A stretch of 64,000 nucleotides of DNA from Methylobacterium sp. Leaf104 (GTDB lineage: Bacteria; Pseudomonadota; Alphaproteobacteria; Rhizobiales; Beijerinckiaceae): positions 126,105 through 190,104 of the forward strand of contig NZ_LMMZ01000037.1 in the NCBI RefSeq assembly GCF_001422885.1. The letters are read 5' to 3'. The notes under the pieces are model-generated. The model had not been told where the DNA came from. It made no database searches and saw only the letters and a list, made by a program, of their open reading frames with translations. The position numbers and the translations under genes are program-made. Below, one piece after another: positions 46,019 through 54,852 of this stretch (position 1 is its first letter; every line of letters starts with the position of its first letter).

Positions 46019-47734
46019 GTGCCCTTCCCCACCCTGCCGGCCCCGCTCGCCCGAGCGCTGACCGCGCGCGACTACGAAGACCCGACGCCCGTCCAGAGCG
46101 CCGTCATCGAGGCGGCCGCCCAGGGCCGCGACCTGCTCGTCTCGGCCCAGACCGGCTCGGGCAAGACCGTGGCCTACGGCCTCGCCTTCGCCGAGACCCT
46201 GCTCGGCGACGCCGAGCGCTTCGGCCCCGCCGGCGCGCCACTGGCCCTCGTCATCGCCCCGACGCGCGAGCTCGCGCTGCAGGTCGAGCGCGAACTGACC
46301 TGGCTCTACGCGGAGACCGGCGCCCGCGTGATCTCCTGCGTCGGCGGCATGGACCCGCGCCGCGAGAGCCGCCAGCTCAACGACGGCGCCCACATCGTCG
46401 TCGGGACCCCGGGCCGCCTGCGCGACCACCTGGAGCGGCGCAACCTCGCCACCCAGGACCTGCGCGCCGTCGTCCTCGACGAGGCCGACGAGATGCTCGA
46501 TCTCGGCTTCCGGGACGACCTCGAATTCATCCTGTCGGTGACCCCGAAGGAGCGGCGCACGCTCCTGTTCTCCGCGACCCTGCCGAAGGCCATCGCGACG
46601 CTGGCCGAGCGCTACCAGAACGATGCCCTGCGCATCGCCGTGAAGGGCCAGGAGCGTGGCCACGCCGACATCACCTACAAGGCCATCCGCGTGGTGCCGC
46701 GCGAGCTGGAGCACGTGGTGGTCAACACCCTGCGCTTCATGGATGCGCCGACGGCGATCATCTTCTGCAACACCCGCAACGCGGTGCGCCACCTCCAGGC
46801 GGTGCTCACCGAGCGCGGCTTCTCGGCCGTGGCGCTCTCGGGCGAGCTCGGCCAGGGCGAGCGCAACGCCGCCCTCCAGGCGCTCCGCGACGGCCGGGCC
46901 AAGGTCTGCGTGGCCACCGACGTCGCCGCCCGCGGCATCGACCTGCCCACGGTCAGCCTCGTCATCCATGCCGACCTGCCGCACGATGCCGAAGTGCTGC
47001 AGCACCGCTCCGGCCGCACCGGCCGCGCCGGGCGCAAGGGCACCAGCCTCCTGCTGATCCCGGCCTCGAAGCGGCGCCGGGCCGAGCAGATGCTGATGAT
47101 CGCCAAGGTCTCCTTCGAGTGGGCCGGCCCGCCCACCGCCGACGAGATCCGCCGCCTCGACGGCGAGCGCATGTGGCAGGACCCGATCTTCACCGAGGAG
47201 CCGGCCGAGGAAGACGTCGCCATGGCCGAGACCCTGATGGCGCAGCGGACGCCCCAGGAACTCGCCGCGGCCCTGGCCCGGATCTACCGCTCCCGCCTGC
47301 CCGCCCCCGAGGACGTCACCGATCCGGGCGCCGGTCCCGAGCGGAAGACGCGCCCGGTCTACGATCCCGCCGACATGGATCGGATCGACGCCCAGGGTCC
47401 GGCCGTGTGGTTCCGGCTCAATCTCGGCCGGCGCGACAACGCCGACCCGCGCCGCCTGCTGCCGATGCTGACCCGCCGCGGCAATATCGGTCGCCAGGAG
47501 ATCGGCGCGATCCGCATCTTCGATCGTGAGACCAAGTTCGAGGTCCGCGGCGGCGCGGCTTCGCGCTTTGCCCAGACCTTCGCCAAGAACGGCTCGCCCG
47601 AGATCCAGGTCGAGCCGCTCCTCGACGGGGAGCCGGCGCGCGAGGAGAAGGGACCGAAGGGCCTCAAGAGCCCGCGCGGCGCCCGGCACGAGCGCGAGAT
47701 TGCCAAGAAGCCGCGCGCCAGCCGGGCGCGCTGA
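46019..47734 (+). CDS. DEAD-box ATP-dependent RNA helicase with DbpA-type RNA-binding domain
   Basis: A 571-residue RNA helicase, likely for ribosome assembly or cold adaptation. Motifs: Q motif region DYEDPTPVQSAVIEAA, Walker A SAQTGSGKTVAYGLA, IAPTRELALQVE, VGTPGRLRDHL, VVLDEADEMLDLGF, LLFSATLPKAI, FCNTRNAVRHL, VATDVAARGIDLP and HRSGRTGRAGRKGT. The end (AVWFRLNLGRRDNADPRRLL, IGAIRIFDRETKFEV) is a DbpA/CsdA RNA-binding domain, then a basic tail. GTG 46019 is chosen as the start since upstream residues do not fit. Confidence 0.93.
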   Translation: MPFPTLPAPLARALTARDYEDPTPVQSAVIEAAAQGRDLLVSAQTGSGKTVAYGLAFAETLLGDAERFGPAGAPLALVIAPTRELALQVERELTWLYAETGARVISCVGGMDPRRESRQLNDGAHIVVGTPGRLRDHLERRNLATQDLRAVVLDEADEMLDLGFRDDLEFILSVTPKERRTLLFSATLPKAIATLAERYQNDALRIAVKGQERGHADITYKAIRVVPRELEHVVVNTLRFMDAPTAIIFCNTRNAVRHLQAVLTERGFSAVALSGELGQGERNAALQALRDGRAKVCVATDVAARGIDLPTVSLVIHADLPHDAEVLQHRSGRTGRAGRKGTSLLLIPASKRRRAEQMLMIAKVSFEWAGPPTADEIRRLDGERMWQDPIFTEEPAEEDVAMAETLMAQRTPQELAAALARIYRSRLPAPEDVTDPGAGPERKTRPVYDPADMDRIDAQGPAVWFRLNLGRRDNADPRRLLPMLTRRGNIGRQEIGAIRIFDRETKFEVRGGAASRFAQTFAKNGSPEIQVEPLLDGEPAREEKGPKGLKSPRGARHEREIAKKPRASRAR

Positions 47735-47741
47735 ACCGCGG

Positions 47742-47764
47742 GGAGCGCCCTGCGCGGGCGCTCC
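47742..47764. terminator. Hairpin between convergent genes
   Basis: GGAGCGCCC and GGGCGCTCC make a perfect 9-bp stem with the loop TGCGC. It lies 7 nt after the helicase stop and 4 nt from the end of the minus-strand gene. A CT-rich run follows. Confidence 0.65.
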
Positions 47765-47768
47765 TCTC

Positions 47769-48683
47769 TCAGAAGTGGTCGGGCAGGCTCTTCACCGCGT
47801 TGCCGAGCGCCTCGACGCTCTCCGCGATCTTGCGCCCGGCGGGTGCGAAGGACGGCACCTTCACACCGAGGAACTCGGTCTGCTCCGGCTCGGGCTCGGC
47901 CTGCGCGACCTGCGCCGCCGCCGCCGCCGCCGCCGGGGGCTTGGCAGCCGCTTTGGCCAAAGCGGGCCTGGCATGGGCCGCGGACACCACGGGCTTGCGC
48001 TTCTCGGGCTCGCGCTCCGGCGTCAGGGCGGTGAAGGTGCCGCCGGTGGCCCGAGACCGGGTGGTCTCGTTGGGCAGAGGGGCGATCAGCGCCGCGGTCC
48101 GGGTCGCCGGAACCAGCGAGGCCGGACGGGCGGGCGGCAGCACGGACGCGTTCTCGATCTGCGGCAGGCGGGGCGGCTTCGGCGCAGCCGCCAGGACGGC
48201 GGGTTTCTGGGCCGGAGTCTCGGCGAGTGTCTCGGTGGGCTTCGCCTCGGGCACCTTCACGTCGGTCGGCGTGGCGGCGGCCCCTCGGGCCACCTGCACC
48301 ACCGGCGGGGCGATCGCGGCCGGCAGCAGCTCCGCCTTCGCGGCGGCAACCGGAACCGCCGCCCCCTCGGGCGCCGCCGCGACGGTCTTCGGAGCCGCGG
48401 GTGCCAGGGCCGGGACACCGTCCCGCAGGTCCGGCCAGTCGGAGGCGCTGTTCCCGAGGCCGGAGCCGGCGGCCGTCGCCTTGGCCAGGGTCGGCCGGGT
48501 GAATTGCGGACCCGCGAGGCTGCCGAGGGTCGTCGAGGCGATGGCGGCGAAGCCGGCGAGCCCCAGCACGCCGAGGCCGGAGAGCAGCACCACCCGGAGG
48601 TTCACCCGGGACGGGCGCGGAGCCGCCGCCGGGCGCCGGGTCTCGGAGGGATCGATCGTCACGGACATCATGGTCTCAGACAT
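47769..48683 (-). CDS. Ala/Pro-rich protein with one membrane helix, unknown function
   Basis: A 304-residue protein with a short cytoplasmic start (MSETMMSVTIDPSETRRP), one membrane helix (VVLLSGLGVLGLAGFAAIAS, about residues 31-50), and a 250-residue low-complexity tail rich in Ala, Pro, Lys and Glu. An Ala run is encoded by a (GCC)7 tract at 47914-47934. The last 40 residues (FLGVKVPSFAPAGRKIAESV) look more conserved. I do not recognise the family. A periplasmic spacer or TonB-like linker is possible from composition only. Confidence 0.68.
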   Translation of the reverse strand: MSETMMSVTIDPSETRRPAAAPRPSRVNLRVVLLSGLGVLGLAGFAAIASTTLGSLAGPQFTRPTLAKATAAGSGLGNSASDWPDLRDGVPALAPAAPKTVAAAPEGAAVPVAAAKAELLPAAIAPPVVQVARGAAATPTDVKVPEAKPTETLAETPAQKPAVLAAAPKPPRLPQIENASVLPPARPASLVPATRTAALIAPLPNETTRSRATGGTFTALTPEREPEKRKPVVSAAHARPALAKAAAKPPAAAAAAAQVAQAEPEPEQTEFLGVKVPSFAPAGRKIAESVEALGNAVKSLPDHF

Positions 48684-48886
48684 CTCGCACGCTTCTGGAG
48701 GTTCGGATTGACCGTTGCCGGTCGATCACGCGGCGCCGGCGGGGCACGACCGGCGCGGCGACGCCGGAGCGGCGCCACCTGCGTGTAACGACAGAGGCGC
48801 CGCAATGGGGCATGAAGATGTCCTTGACCCAAGCCTTGAACAGCTTCGGACCAGACACGGCGCGAATCTGAATAAGCCCGACAGGT

Positions 48887-49849
48887 TTAACGAGGGGTGT
48901 CTGGAGACGACTTCGGACTGTCCTGATTCGCCCGCGCCTCGGCCTGGAGCTGGATGACCCGGCCGATCCCGCGCGTGAACCGGGTCGCCCCCTTCGCCGA
49001 AGGCGGCGCCCCCGCAACCTGCTGCGCCTTGAGCCGGACGAGGGCGGGATCGCCCCACCGGGCGAGCACGGCCTGGAAGGCGGCATGCGCCGCGGGATCG
49101 AAGGGGCGGGCGCGGCCCTCGCGATCCCGGCAGGGATGGGGCGGCACGAACTGCGCCACGGGGACGAGCCCGCGCGGGATCGGAGCGGTGGCCGCATGGG
49201 TGCGGCCGAGGGCGAGGATCTTCGGATCGAGGAAGGCGCGCGGGCCGCCCGGCTCGGTTCCGGTCCCCGCAAGGACCTCGATGCGGCCGAGCGGCGTGGT
49301 CACGACGACGTCCGCGACGGCGAGAAGGTCGAGGGTGCCGACCGGATCCTCGGTCCAGGCGTGGCCGACCAGCTTCGCGAGGCGCGCCAGCGTGTCCGGA
49401 TCGGCCGAGCGCAGGAACATCCGGCCCTGCGGCAGGGCCAGGCCGAGGTCGAACCACTTGTCCCCAAGATTTCGCGGGCGAAGCGCCGCTGCGTCGCGGC
49501 CCGCCGCGCGGATCGATCCGGGTCCGATCCGGGGGCAGCGCCCCGCCGGCAGGCACAGGGCGACGGCGTGGCTCCAGCCCCCTGCGAAGGCCGTCTCGTA
49601 GGCAAGGGGAATCGCGTCGGCCGGATCGAGGGCGATCCCGCCGCGCGGGGTGACCAGCCCGAGGCGTCCGCCCGCCGGAGCGCCCGCCCCCGCGTCGGGA
49701 TCCCGGCAAAAACGCGCGAGTGCCCCGAACCCGCCCATCGTCCAGGTGGTCTCCGGGTCGGCCAGGGCCGTGGCGATCAACCCTCTGACCGGATCGGAAG
49801 GCTGCCATCCGGCTCCGGGTCCGCTACACACGGGGCGACGACCGTTCAC
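48887..49849 (-). CDS. Uncharacterised 320-residue protein (possibly DUF6925)
   Basis: A soluble protein I cannot place with certainty; it may be DUF6925. Visible segments: LIATALADPETTWTMGGFGA, LGLVTPRGGIALDPADAIPL, LGDKWFDLGLALPQGRMFLR and HPCRDREGRARPFDPAAHAA. It has no signal peptide or membrane helix. I chose the GTG at 49849, with GAGGA 5 nt upstream. An ATG at 49880-49882 is in frame but has no ribosome site, and it shares two bases with the start codon of the divergent kinase gene. Confidence 0.68.
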   Translation of the reverse strand: MNGRRPVCSGPGAGWQPSDPVRGLIATALADPETTWTMGGFGALARFCRDPDAGAGAPAGGRLGLVTPRGGIALDPADAIPLAYETAFAGGWSHAVALCLPAGRCPRIGPGSIRAAGRDAAALRPRNLGDKWFDLGLALPQGRMFLRSADPDTLARLAKLVGHAWTEDPVGTLDLLAVADVVVTTPLGRIEVLAGTGTEPGGPRAFLDPKILALGRTHAATAPIPRGLVPVAQFVPPHPCRDREGRARPFDPAAHAAFQAVLARWGDPALVRLKAQQVAGAPPSAKGATRFTRGIGRVIQLQAEARANQDSPKSSPDTPR

Positions 49850-49880
49850 GGTGTCCTCGCCGGGCCTCTCCCCAATCGCC

Positions 49881-51374
49881 ATGACTCACGACGCCGCCTC
49901 CGCTTCCCGCCTCCGGTCGGACCTGCCTGCCCGGACGGGAGCCCACCCGGCTCCGTCCGGGCGGGTCGGCCGCTGGCCGCGCTGGGCCTCGTGGTCGACG
50001 CGCACCCGGATGATCGTCCTGGTCCTCGCCATCGACCTCCTGGCCGCCCTGGTCTCCTGCGCCGTCATCGTGCTGAACGCCCGCTCCGCCGTCGAGGTCG
50101 AGATGCAGGCGGCGATGACGAATGTCGAGCTTCTCGTCTCCGACACCATCGACCTCGCCCAGGCCGGCCCGCCCGCCGGCATTCTCCAGACCCTGAACCT
50201 GCGCATCCACGACCTGCGCCACGTCCGCGTCACCGTGCTCGATTCCGACGGCAAGGTCGTCACCGGAGGCCTCGGCCGGGTCCGGCGCGACCACCACGCG
50301 GCGCCGGCCTGGTTCGCGGCGCTGATCGCCCCGCCGATCCGGGAGCACGACCTGCCCATCGTGGCCCAGGGCCTGCGCATCGGCACCGCCCGCATCACCA
50401 CCCAGCCCAACGACGAGATCGACGAGGTCTGGGGCTATGCCCTGTCGCTGTCCCTCGCGAGCCTCTGCCTCAGCCTCGGGCTCCTCGCCGCGCTGACAGT
50501 GGCCTTCGGCCGGGTGCTGGCGCCCCTGACGCGACTCTCCGACGGCCTGATCCAGCTGGAGCAGCAGGACTACACCGTGCGCCTCGAACCGCCGGCCTCG
50601 CGGGAGCTCGCCGCCATCGCCACCCGCTTCAACCGCGTGGCGGAGGCCCTGTCGGACACCCGCGCGGCCAACGGGCGCCTGAATCGCCAGCTGCTCTCGG
50701 CCCAGGACGACGAGCGCCGGCGCACGGCCCTGGAGCTTCACGACGAGTTCGGTCCCTGTCTCTTCGCCCTGGAGGCGACCGCCGCCTCGGTCGTCCGCAT
50801 GGCCGAGGCCGAGGCGCCCCCCGACCGGGCGCGTCTGAAGCAGCGCGCGCAGGACATCGCCAGCATCGTCGGGCAGGTCCAGACCCAGAACCGCGACCTC
50901 CTCAACCGCCTGCGCCCGCACGCCCTCGGGCAGGTGCCGCTTCCGGAATGCCTCGACCTGCTGCTGCGGGACTTCCGCCGGCGCCACGCCGGCACGCGCT
51001 TCGCCGGCAGCTTCGACGGGCTCGCGCGCGGCTACGGCGACGTCACCGATCTCACGGTCTTCCGCTGCATCCAGGAGAGCATGACCAACGCGGTGCGCCA
51101 TGGCCGCGCCTCGAACGTCACCGTACAGGCCCTCGACGCGGCGACGCCGGGCGGTCCGGGCGGCCGGGCGCTCCACCTCACCATCCGCGACGACGGCAGC
51201 GGCATCGCGCCCGAGCACGGCCTCGGGCTCGGCCTGTCGGGGATGCGCGAGCGCGTGGAGGCCCTCGGCGGCACGTTCCGGCTTGACAATGCACAGCCCG
51301 GCGCGGTTGTCCGGATCATGATTCCGCTCGATGATGAGCGCGACGCCGAAACGAGTCCGATTCCCAGCGCATGA
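49881..51374 (+). CDS. MoxY-like sensor histidine kinase (HisKA_3 type)
   Basis: A 497-residue membrane sensor kinase. A basic cytoplasmic start is followed by helix 1 (MIVLVLAIDLLAALVSCAVI, residues about 44-63), a periplasmic LapD/MoxY-type domain (EVEMQAAMTNVELLVSDTID; HDLRHVRVTVLDSDGK), helix 2 (about 186-210) and a HAMP domain. The phosphoacceptor is His287 in RRRTALELHDEFGPCLFALE, and the ATPase lid is DDGSGIAPEHGLGLGLSGMR. MoxY controls methanol oxidation in Paracoccus; the role here is unproven as no mxa genes are nearby. The start codon is weakly supported. The response regulator overlaps its stop (ATGA). Confidence 0.88.
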   Translation: MTHDAASASRLRSDLPARTGAHPAPSGRVGRWPRWASWSTRTRMIVLVLAIDLLAALVSCAVIVLNARSAVEVEMQAAMTNVELLVSDTIDLAQAGPPAGILQTLNLRIHDLRHVRVTVLDSDGKVVTGGLGRVRRDHHAAPAWFAALIAPPIREHDLPIVAQGLRIGTARITTQPNDEIDEVWGYALSLSLASLCLSLGLLAALTVAFGRVLAPLTRLSDGLIQLEQQDYTVRLEPPASRELAAIATRFNRVAEALSDTRAANGRLNRQLLSAQDDERRRTALELHDEFGPCLFALEATAASVVRMAEAEAPPDRARLKQRAQDIASIVGQVQTQNRDLLNRLRPHALGQVPLPECLDLLLRDFRRRHAGTRFAGSFDGLARGYGDVTDLTVFRCIQESMTNAVRHGRASNVTVQALDAATPGGPGGRALHLTIRDDGSGIAPEHGLGLGLSGMRERVEALGGTFRLDNAQPGAVVRIMIPLDDERDAETSPIPSA

Positions 51375-52030
51375 CCGCGATCGCCACCGCCACCGAGGCC
51401 CAGACCCTCGTCATCGACGATCATCCGATCGTGCTCCAGGGGTGCCGGCGGGTGCTCGAGGATGCGGGGATCGAGCGGATCCTGGAGGCCACCAGCGTGG
51501 TCGCGGGCTATCGCCGCTTCCTGCGCCGGCGTCCCGCCACGGTGATCTGCGACCTCACCTTCCAGGGCAGCGGGCTGGCCGGCCTCGAGCTGATCCGGCG
51601 GATGCGCAGGGCGAGCCCGGCGGTCCGCATCCTCGTCTTCAGCATGCACAACGATCCGGTCATCGTCTCCCGGGCGCTGGAGGCCGGCGCCCTCGGTTAC
51701 GTGCTCAAGGATCACGCCTCGGGCGAGCTGTTCGAGGCCTTCGATCGGGTCCGGTCCGGCCGGCCCTATCTCGATCCGCGGCTGGCCACCGAGGTCGCGA
51801 TGCTGCGCAGCGATCCGAGGCGCACGCCAGAGACCCAGCTGACGCCGCGCGAGTTGCAGATCCTGCAGCGCCTGGCGCAGGGCAAGTCCTACGGCGCCAT
51901 CGCGAGCGACCTCTCGGTCAGCTACAAGACCATCACCAATGCCTGCTCGATGATGCGCCAGAAGCTCGGCCTGCGCACCCTGGCGGAGCTGATCCACGTG
52001 GCGGTGACGCAGGCGCAGCGCCAGGGATGA
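51371..52030 (+). CDS. NarL/FixJ-family response regulator, MoxX-like
   Basis: A 219-residue two-component regulator. The receiver (residues about 10-130) has the acidic LVIDDHPIVLQG, phosphoacceptor Asp61 in TVICDLTFQGSGLAG, the switch Ser in ILVFSMHND and Lys in GYVLKDHASGEL. The LuxR-type helix-turn-helix is LTPRELQILQRLAQGKSYGA and IASDLSVSYKTITNACSMMR. It overlaps the kinase gene by 4 nt, so they are a matched pair. Target promoters are not evident in the window. Confidence 0.92.
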   Translation: MTAIATATEAQTLVIDDHPIVLQGCRRVLEDAGIERILEATSVVAGYRRFLRRRPATVICDLTFQGSGLAGLELIRRMRRASPAVRILVFSMHNDPVIVSRALEAGALGYVLKDHASGELFEAFDRVRSGRPYLDPRLATEVAMLRSDPRRTPETQLTPRELQILQRLAQGKSYGAIASDLSVSYKTITNACSMMRQKLGLRTLAELIHVAVTQAQRQG

Positions 52031-52043
52031 GCCCCGCCGGGAG

Positions 52044-52460
52044 TCAGCCGAGTCCGCCCATCTCGCGCACCACCGCCCACTCCACCTCGGTGACCGGCTG
52101 GACCGAAAGGCGTGAGTTGTTGGCGAGCACCATGGCGGCGAGCCGCGGCTCGGCCTTGATGGCTTCCAGGGTGACGGGGCGCGGCAGCGCCTCCACGGCG
52201 CGCAGGTCGACCATGCCGAAGCGGCCGGTCTCGTCGGAATCATCCGGGTAGTAGGGCCGGATCACCGCGACGATCCCCACCACCGCCTTGCCCTCGTTCG
52301 AGTGGTAGAAGAACCCGCGCTCGCCCACCTCCATGGCCATGAGGTGCTTCTTGGCGACGTGGTTGCGCACGCCGTTCCAGTGGGTGCCGGCGGCGCCCGC
52401 GGCGACCTGCTGCTCCCAGGACCAGGTCGAGGGCTCGGACTTGTAGAGCCAGTAGGCCAT
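52044..52460 (-). CDS. EVE domain protein
   Basis: A 138-residue PUA-like EVE protein, a fold that binds modified bases in DNA or RNA. Hallmarks: MAYWLYKSEPSTWSWEQQ, THWNGVRNHVAKKHLMAMEV, GERGFFYHSNEGKAVVGI and the Trp/Asn of the binding cage in DLRAVEALPRPVTLEAIKAE. ATG 52460 fits the family start. It is the last gene of the tsaD-gpsA minus-strand group, 48 nt after the OGFr-domain gene. Confidence 0.92.
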   Translation of the reverse strand: MAYWLYKSEPSTWSWEQQVAAGAAGTHWNGVRNHVAKKHLMAMEVGERGFFYHSNEGKAVVGIVAVIRPYYPDDSDETGRFGMVDLRAVEALPRPVTLEAIKAEPRLAAMVLANNSRLSVQPVTEVEWAVVREMGGLG

Positions 52461-52508
52461 GCGCTTCTCCAGAGACGCCGGCTCCATAGCACCGGCCAAG
52501 CGTGGCCG

Positions 52509-52973
52509 TCAGGCCCTTCGGAGCGCGGAGTCCCAGTAGCGGAGGCTCGTGGCGTTGACCGGCGCGCCGGCCTTCCCGTTGCGGGCGGTCACGAAGGCGT
52601 GGAACTCGGCCGCCGCCTCGGAGCCCAGGAGATCCGAGACCGCCGAGAGGATGCGGGTGATGCGCAGGTGATTGTGGTCGTGCGAGCGCAGCCAGCCCTC
52701 GGTCTCGGCATAGAAGCGGGTCATCCGGCCGAGGGCGGCGCGCAGGCCCGAAAGGGCGGCCGGATCGTTGCGGATCGCCTCGGCCTCGGCCCGGCTCAGC
52801 ACCGGCGCGCCCGGCACGGCGAGGCTGGCCTCGTGCAGGGGAAAGCACCACTGGATGTAGTCGTGGACGTCCTCGATATGGGCGTCGTCGAAGGCGAGGA
52901 CGTCCGCGAGGCGCCGGCCGGCGCCGTCGCGGCCGCTGCCGGCCAGGAATCCGCGGACGGGATGCTGACTCAC
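52509..52973 (-). CDS. Opioid-growth-factor-receptor (OGFr) domain protein
   Basis: A 154-residue protein whose centre, LADVLAFDDAHIEDVHDYIQ followed by WCFPLHEASLAVPGAPVLS, matches the OGFr_N domain first described in a vertebrate receptor and scattered in bacteria with no known function. The remainder is helical (YAETEGWLRSHDHNHLRITR, EFHAFVTARNG). It starts with GTG overlapping the gpsA stop (GTGA), so it is translationally coupled to gpsA. I infer a soluble cytoplasmic protein; no catalytic residues are evident. Confidence 0.8.
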   Translation of the reverse strand: MSQHPVRGFLAGSGRDGAGRRLADVLAFDDAHIEDVHDYIQWCFPLHEASLAVPGAPVLSRAEAEAIRNDPAALSGLRAALGRMTRFYAETEGWLRSHDHNHLRITRILSAVSDLLGSEAAAEFHAFVTARNGKAGAPVNATSLRYWDSALRRA

Positions 52974-53959
52974 TCGGCTTCTCCTCGCAGCGGCCGCGCC
53001 AGCAGAGCGGCGATGACGCCGTCGACGCTGGCCCCGCCCGAGACGATGGCGGCGACCGCCTCGGCCACCGGCATCTCGATGCCCCGCTTGCGCGCGAGGT
53101 CGACGAGGGCCGCGGCCGTGAAGGCGCCCTCCGCGAGCTTGCCGCCGGCGGCCGCCTCCGGCGAGGCCCCGGCGCCGAGGCGCTCGCCGAAGGCGAAGTT
53201 GCGCGATTGCGGCGAGGAGGCGGTGAGCACGAGGTCGCCGAGGCCGGAGAGGCCCATCAGGGTCTCGGGTCGGCCGCCATAGGCGCGGGCGAAGCGCATG
53301 AGCTCGGCGAAGGCCCGGGCGATCAGCGCCGCCCGGGCGCTCTCGCCGAGGCCGCGCCCGGCGACGATGCCCGACGCGATGGCGAGGACGTTCTTGCCGG
53401 CCCCGCCGATCTCGACGCCGCGCACGTCGTCGGTGTGGTAGACCCGGAGCGCCGGCCCCGAGAGCGTGCCGGCGAGGCGGGCGGCAAGAGCCGCATCCGC
53501 CGCCGCGAGCGTGACCGCGGTGGGCAGGTTGCGGGCGACGTCCGCGGCGAAGCTCGGGCCGGACAGGACCGCCACGGGGGCCGAAGCACCCAGTTGCCCG
53601 GCCGCCACCTCGCTCAGGAAGGCGTCGGTGCCGCGCTCGATTCCCTTGGCGCAGAGCACGATGGCGGCCTCCGACGCGAAGGCGGGCGCCAGGTCGGCCA
53701 GCACCCCGCGCAGGGTCTGGGCCGGCGTCACCATCAGGACGGTCCCGGCCGTGGCCAGCGCCGACGCTCCGGCCGTGACCGCGATGCGCGCGTGGAGGGG
53801 CACGCCCGGCAGGTAGCGGGCGTTCTCGCGGGTGTCCTCCAGCCGTGCGGCCGCCTCCGGATTGCGCAGCCACAGGGTGACGTCGTGCCCCGCCGCGGCG
53901 GCCGCGTTGGCGAGGGCCGTGCCCCAGGCGCCGCCGCCGACGACTCCGATCCGTCTCAT
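52970..53959 (-). CDS. gpsA: Glycerol-3-phosphate dehydrogenase [NAD(P)+]
   Basis: GpsA reduces dihydroxyacetone phosphate to glycerol-3-phosphate for phospholipid synthesis. The 329-residue protein has the NAD(P) motif IGVVGGGAWGTALANAAAAA, WLRNPEAAARLEDTRENARY, VLSGPSFAADVARNLPTAVT, the catalytic Lys region GGAGKNVLAIASGIVAG and GLSGLGDLVLTASSPQSRNF. The ATG overlaps the stop of the GNAT-fusion gene upstream (ATGA). Confidence 0.96.
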   Translation of the reverse strand: MRRIGVVGGGAWGTALANAAAAAGHDVTLWLRNPEAAARLEDTRENARYLPGVPLHARIAVTAGASALATAGTVLMVTPAQTLRGVLADLAPAFASEAAIVLCAKGIERGTDAFLSEVAAGQLGASAPVAVLSGPSFAADVARNLPTAVTLAAADAALAARLAGTLSGPALRVYHTDDVRGVEIGGAGKNVLAIASGIVAGRGLGESARAALIARAFAELMRFARAYGGRPETLMGLSGLGDLVLTASSPQSRNFAFGERLGAGASPEAAAGGKLAEGAFTAAALVDLARKRGIEMPVAEAVAAIVSGGASVDGVIAALLARPLRGEAE

Positions 53960-54852
53960 GCGCGCGTCTCCTGCATCTGGAATGGAGCCCGAGCTTCGAA
54001 GGCGCCTGCCTGCAGACGATACAGGAGATGCGGGCGCAGAGGATGCCCCGACGGCAGGGCCGGATGGGGAAAGCCCCCTGCCGGACGCATGCCCAGGCGC
54101 TCCATCACCCGGCGCGAGGGCGTGTTCGCCTCGGCGGTGAAGGCGACGATCTCGTGGAGGCCGCAGCGCCCGAACAGGTCGGCGAGGGCGAGGCGTGCGC
54201 CCCGCGTGGCGATGCCGAGCCCCCAGGCGCTCCGCGCGAGGCGCCAGCCGATCTCGACGATCCGCCCGGGGCGGTCGCCGCCGGGAAACGGCATCGGGCG
54301 CAGGAGGCGCGCGCCGCCGATCATCCCGACGAACCCCCGCCCCTCCATCTCGACGGCCCAGGGACCGAAGCCGTCCACCGCGAAGCGCCGCGCACAGGCC
54401 CGTGCCTCGGTCCGGCTGGCGGCCGCGTCCTTCGGAGCGGGGAAGTGGCGCATGACCTCGGGATCGGCATTGAGGGCCGCGAAGGGCGCCTCGTCCTCCG
54501 CCTGCCAGGGACGCAGCAGGACGTCACCGTCGCGAAGGCGTTCCGGCGAGGTCGCGGCCTCCGCGTTCCGCAGCTTGCCGCGCAGGGCCAGGGAGCGCCG
54601 GTTCAGCGCGAAGAGGTCGGCGCGGCCGGTCAGGACGGCCTCGCCGAGTTCGGTGGCCGCCGCGAGCTGGTCGAGGGGCAGGTTCGCCCAGGCGGGGGCC
54701 GGCACGCTCTCGCGCCAGGGTCCGCCGCAGGTGTTGTCGAGGAGGATGCGCGCGAAGCAATGGTCGCGCTGCACGGGCCAGTCCGGGCCGGCGGCCTCGG
54801 GCAGGCGCCGCTCCACCAGGGCGCGCCAGCGCAGCCGCGCGGCCTCAGGCAA
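53956..54852 (-). CDS. GNAT acetyltransferase fused to a small conserved alphaproteobacterial domain
   Basis: A 298-residue two-part protein. Residues 1-95 ([59 protein letters not shown]) resemble a small stand-alone protein often encoded next to tsaD/gpsA in Hyphomicrobiales. Residues 105-280 are a RimJ/RimL-like N-acetyltransferase: [60 protein letters not shown]. It overlaps tsaD by 8 nt and gpsA by 4 nt. The acceptor is unknown; TsaD context hints at tRNA or ribosomal substrates, which is speculation. Confidence 0.82.
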   Translation of the reverse strand: MPEAARLRWRALVERRLPEAAGPDWPVQRDHCFARILLDNTCGGPWRESVPAPAWANLPLDQLAAATELGEAVLTGRADLFALNRRSLALRGKLRNAEAATSPERLRDGDVLLRPWQAEDEAPFAALNADPEVMRHFPAPKDAAASRTEARACARRFAVDGFGPWAVEMEGRGFVGMIGGARLLRPMPFPGGDRPGRIVEIGWRLARSAWGLGIATRGARLALADLFGRCGLHEIVAFTAEANTPSRRVMERLGMRPAGGFPHPALPSGHPLRPHLLYRLQAGAFEARAPFQMQETRA

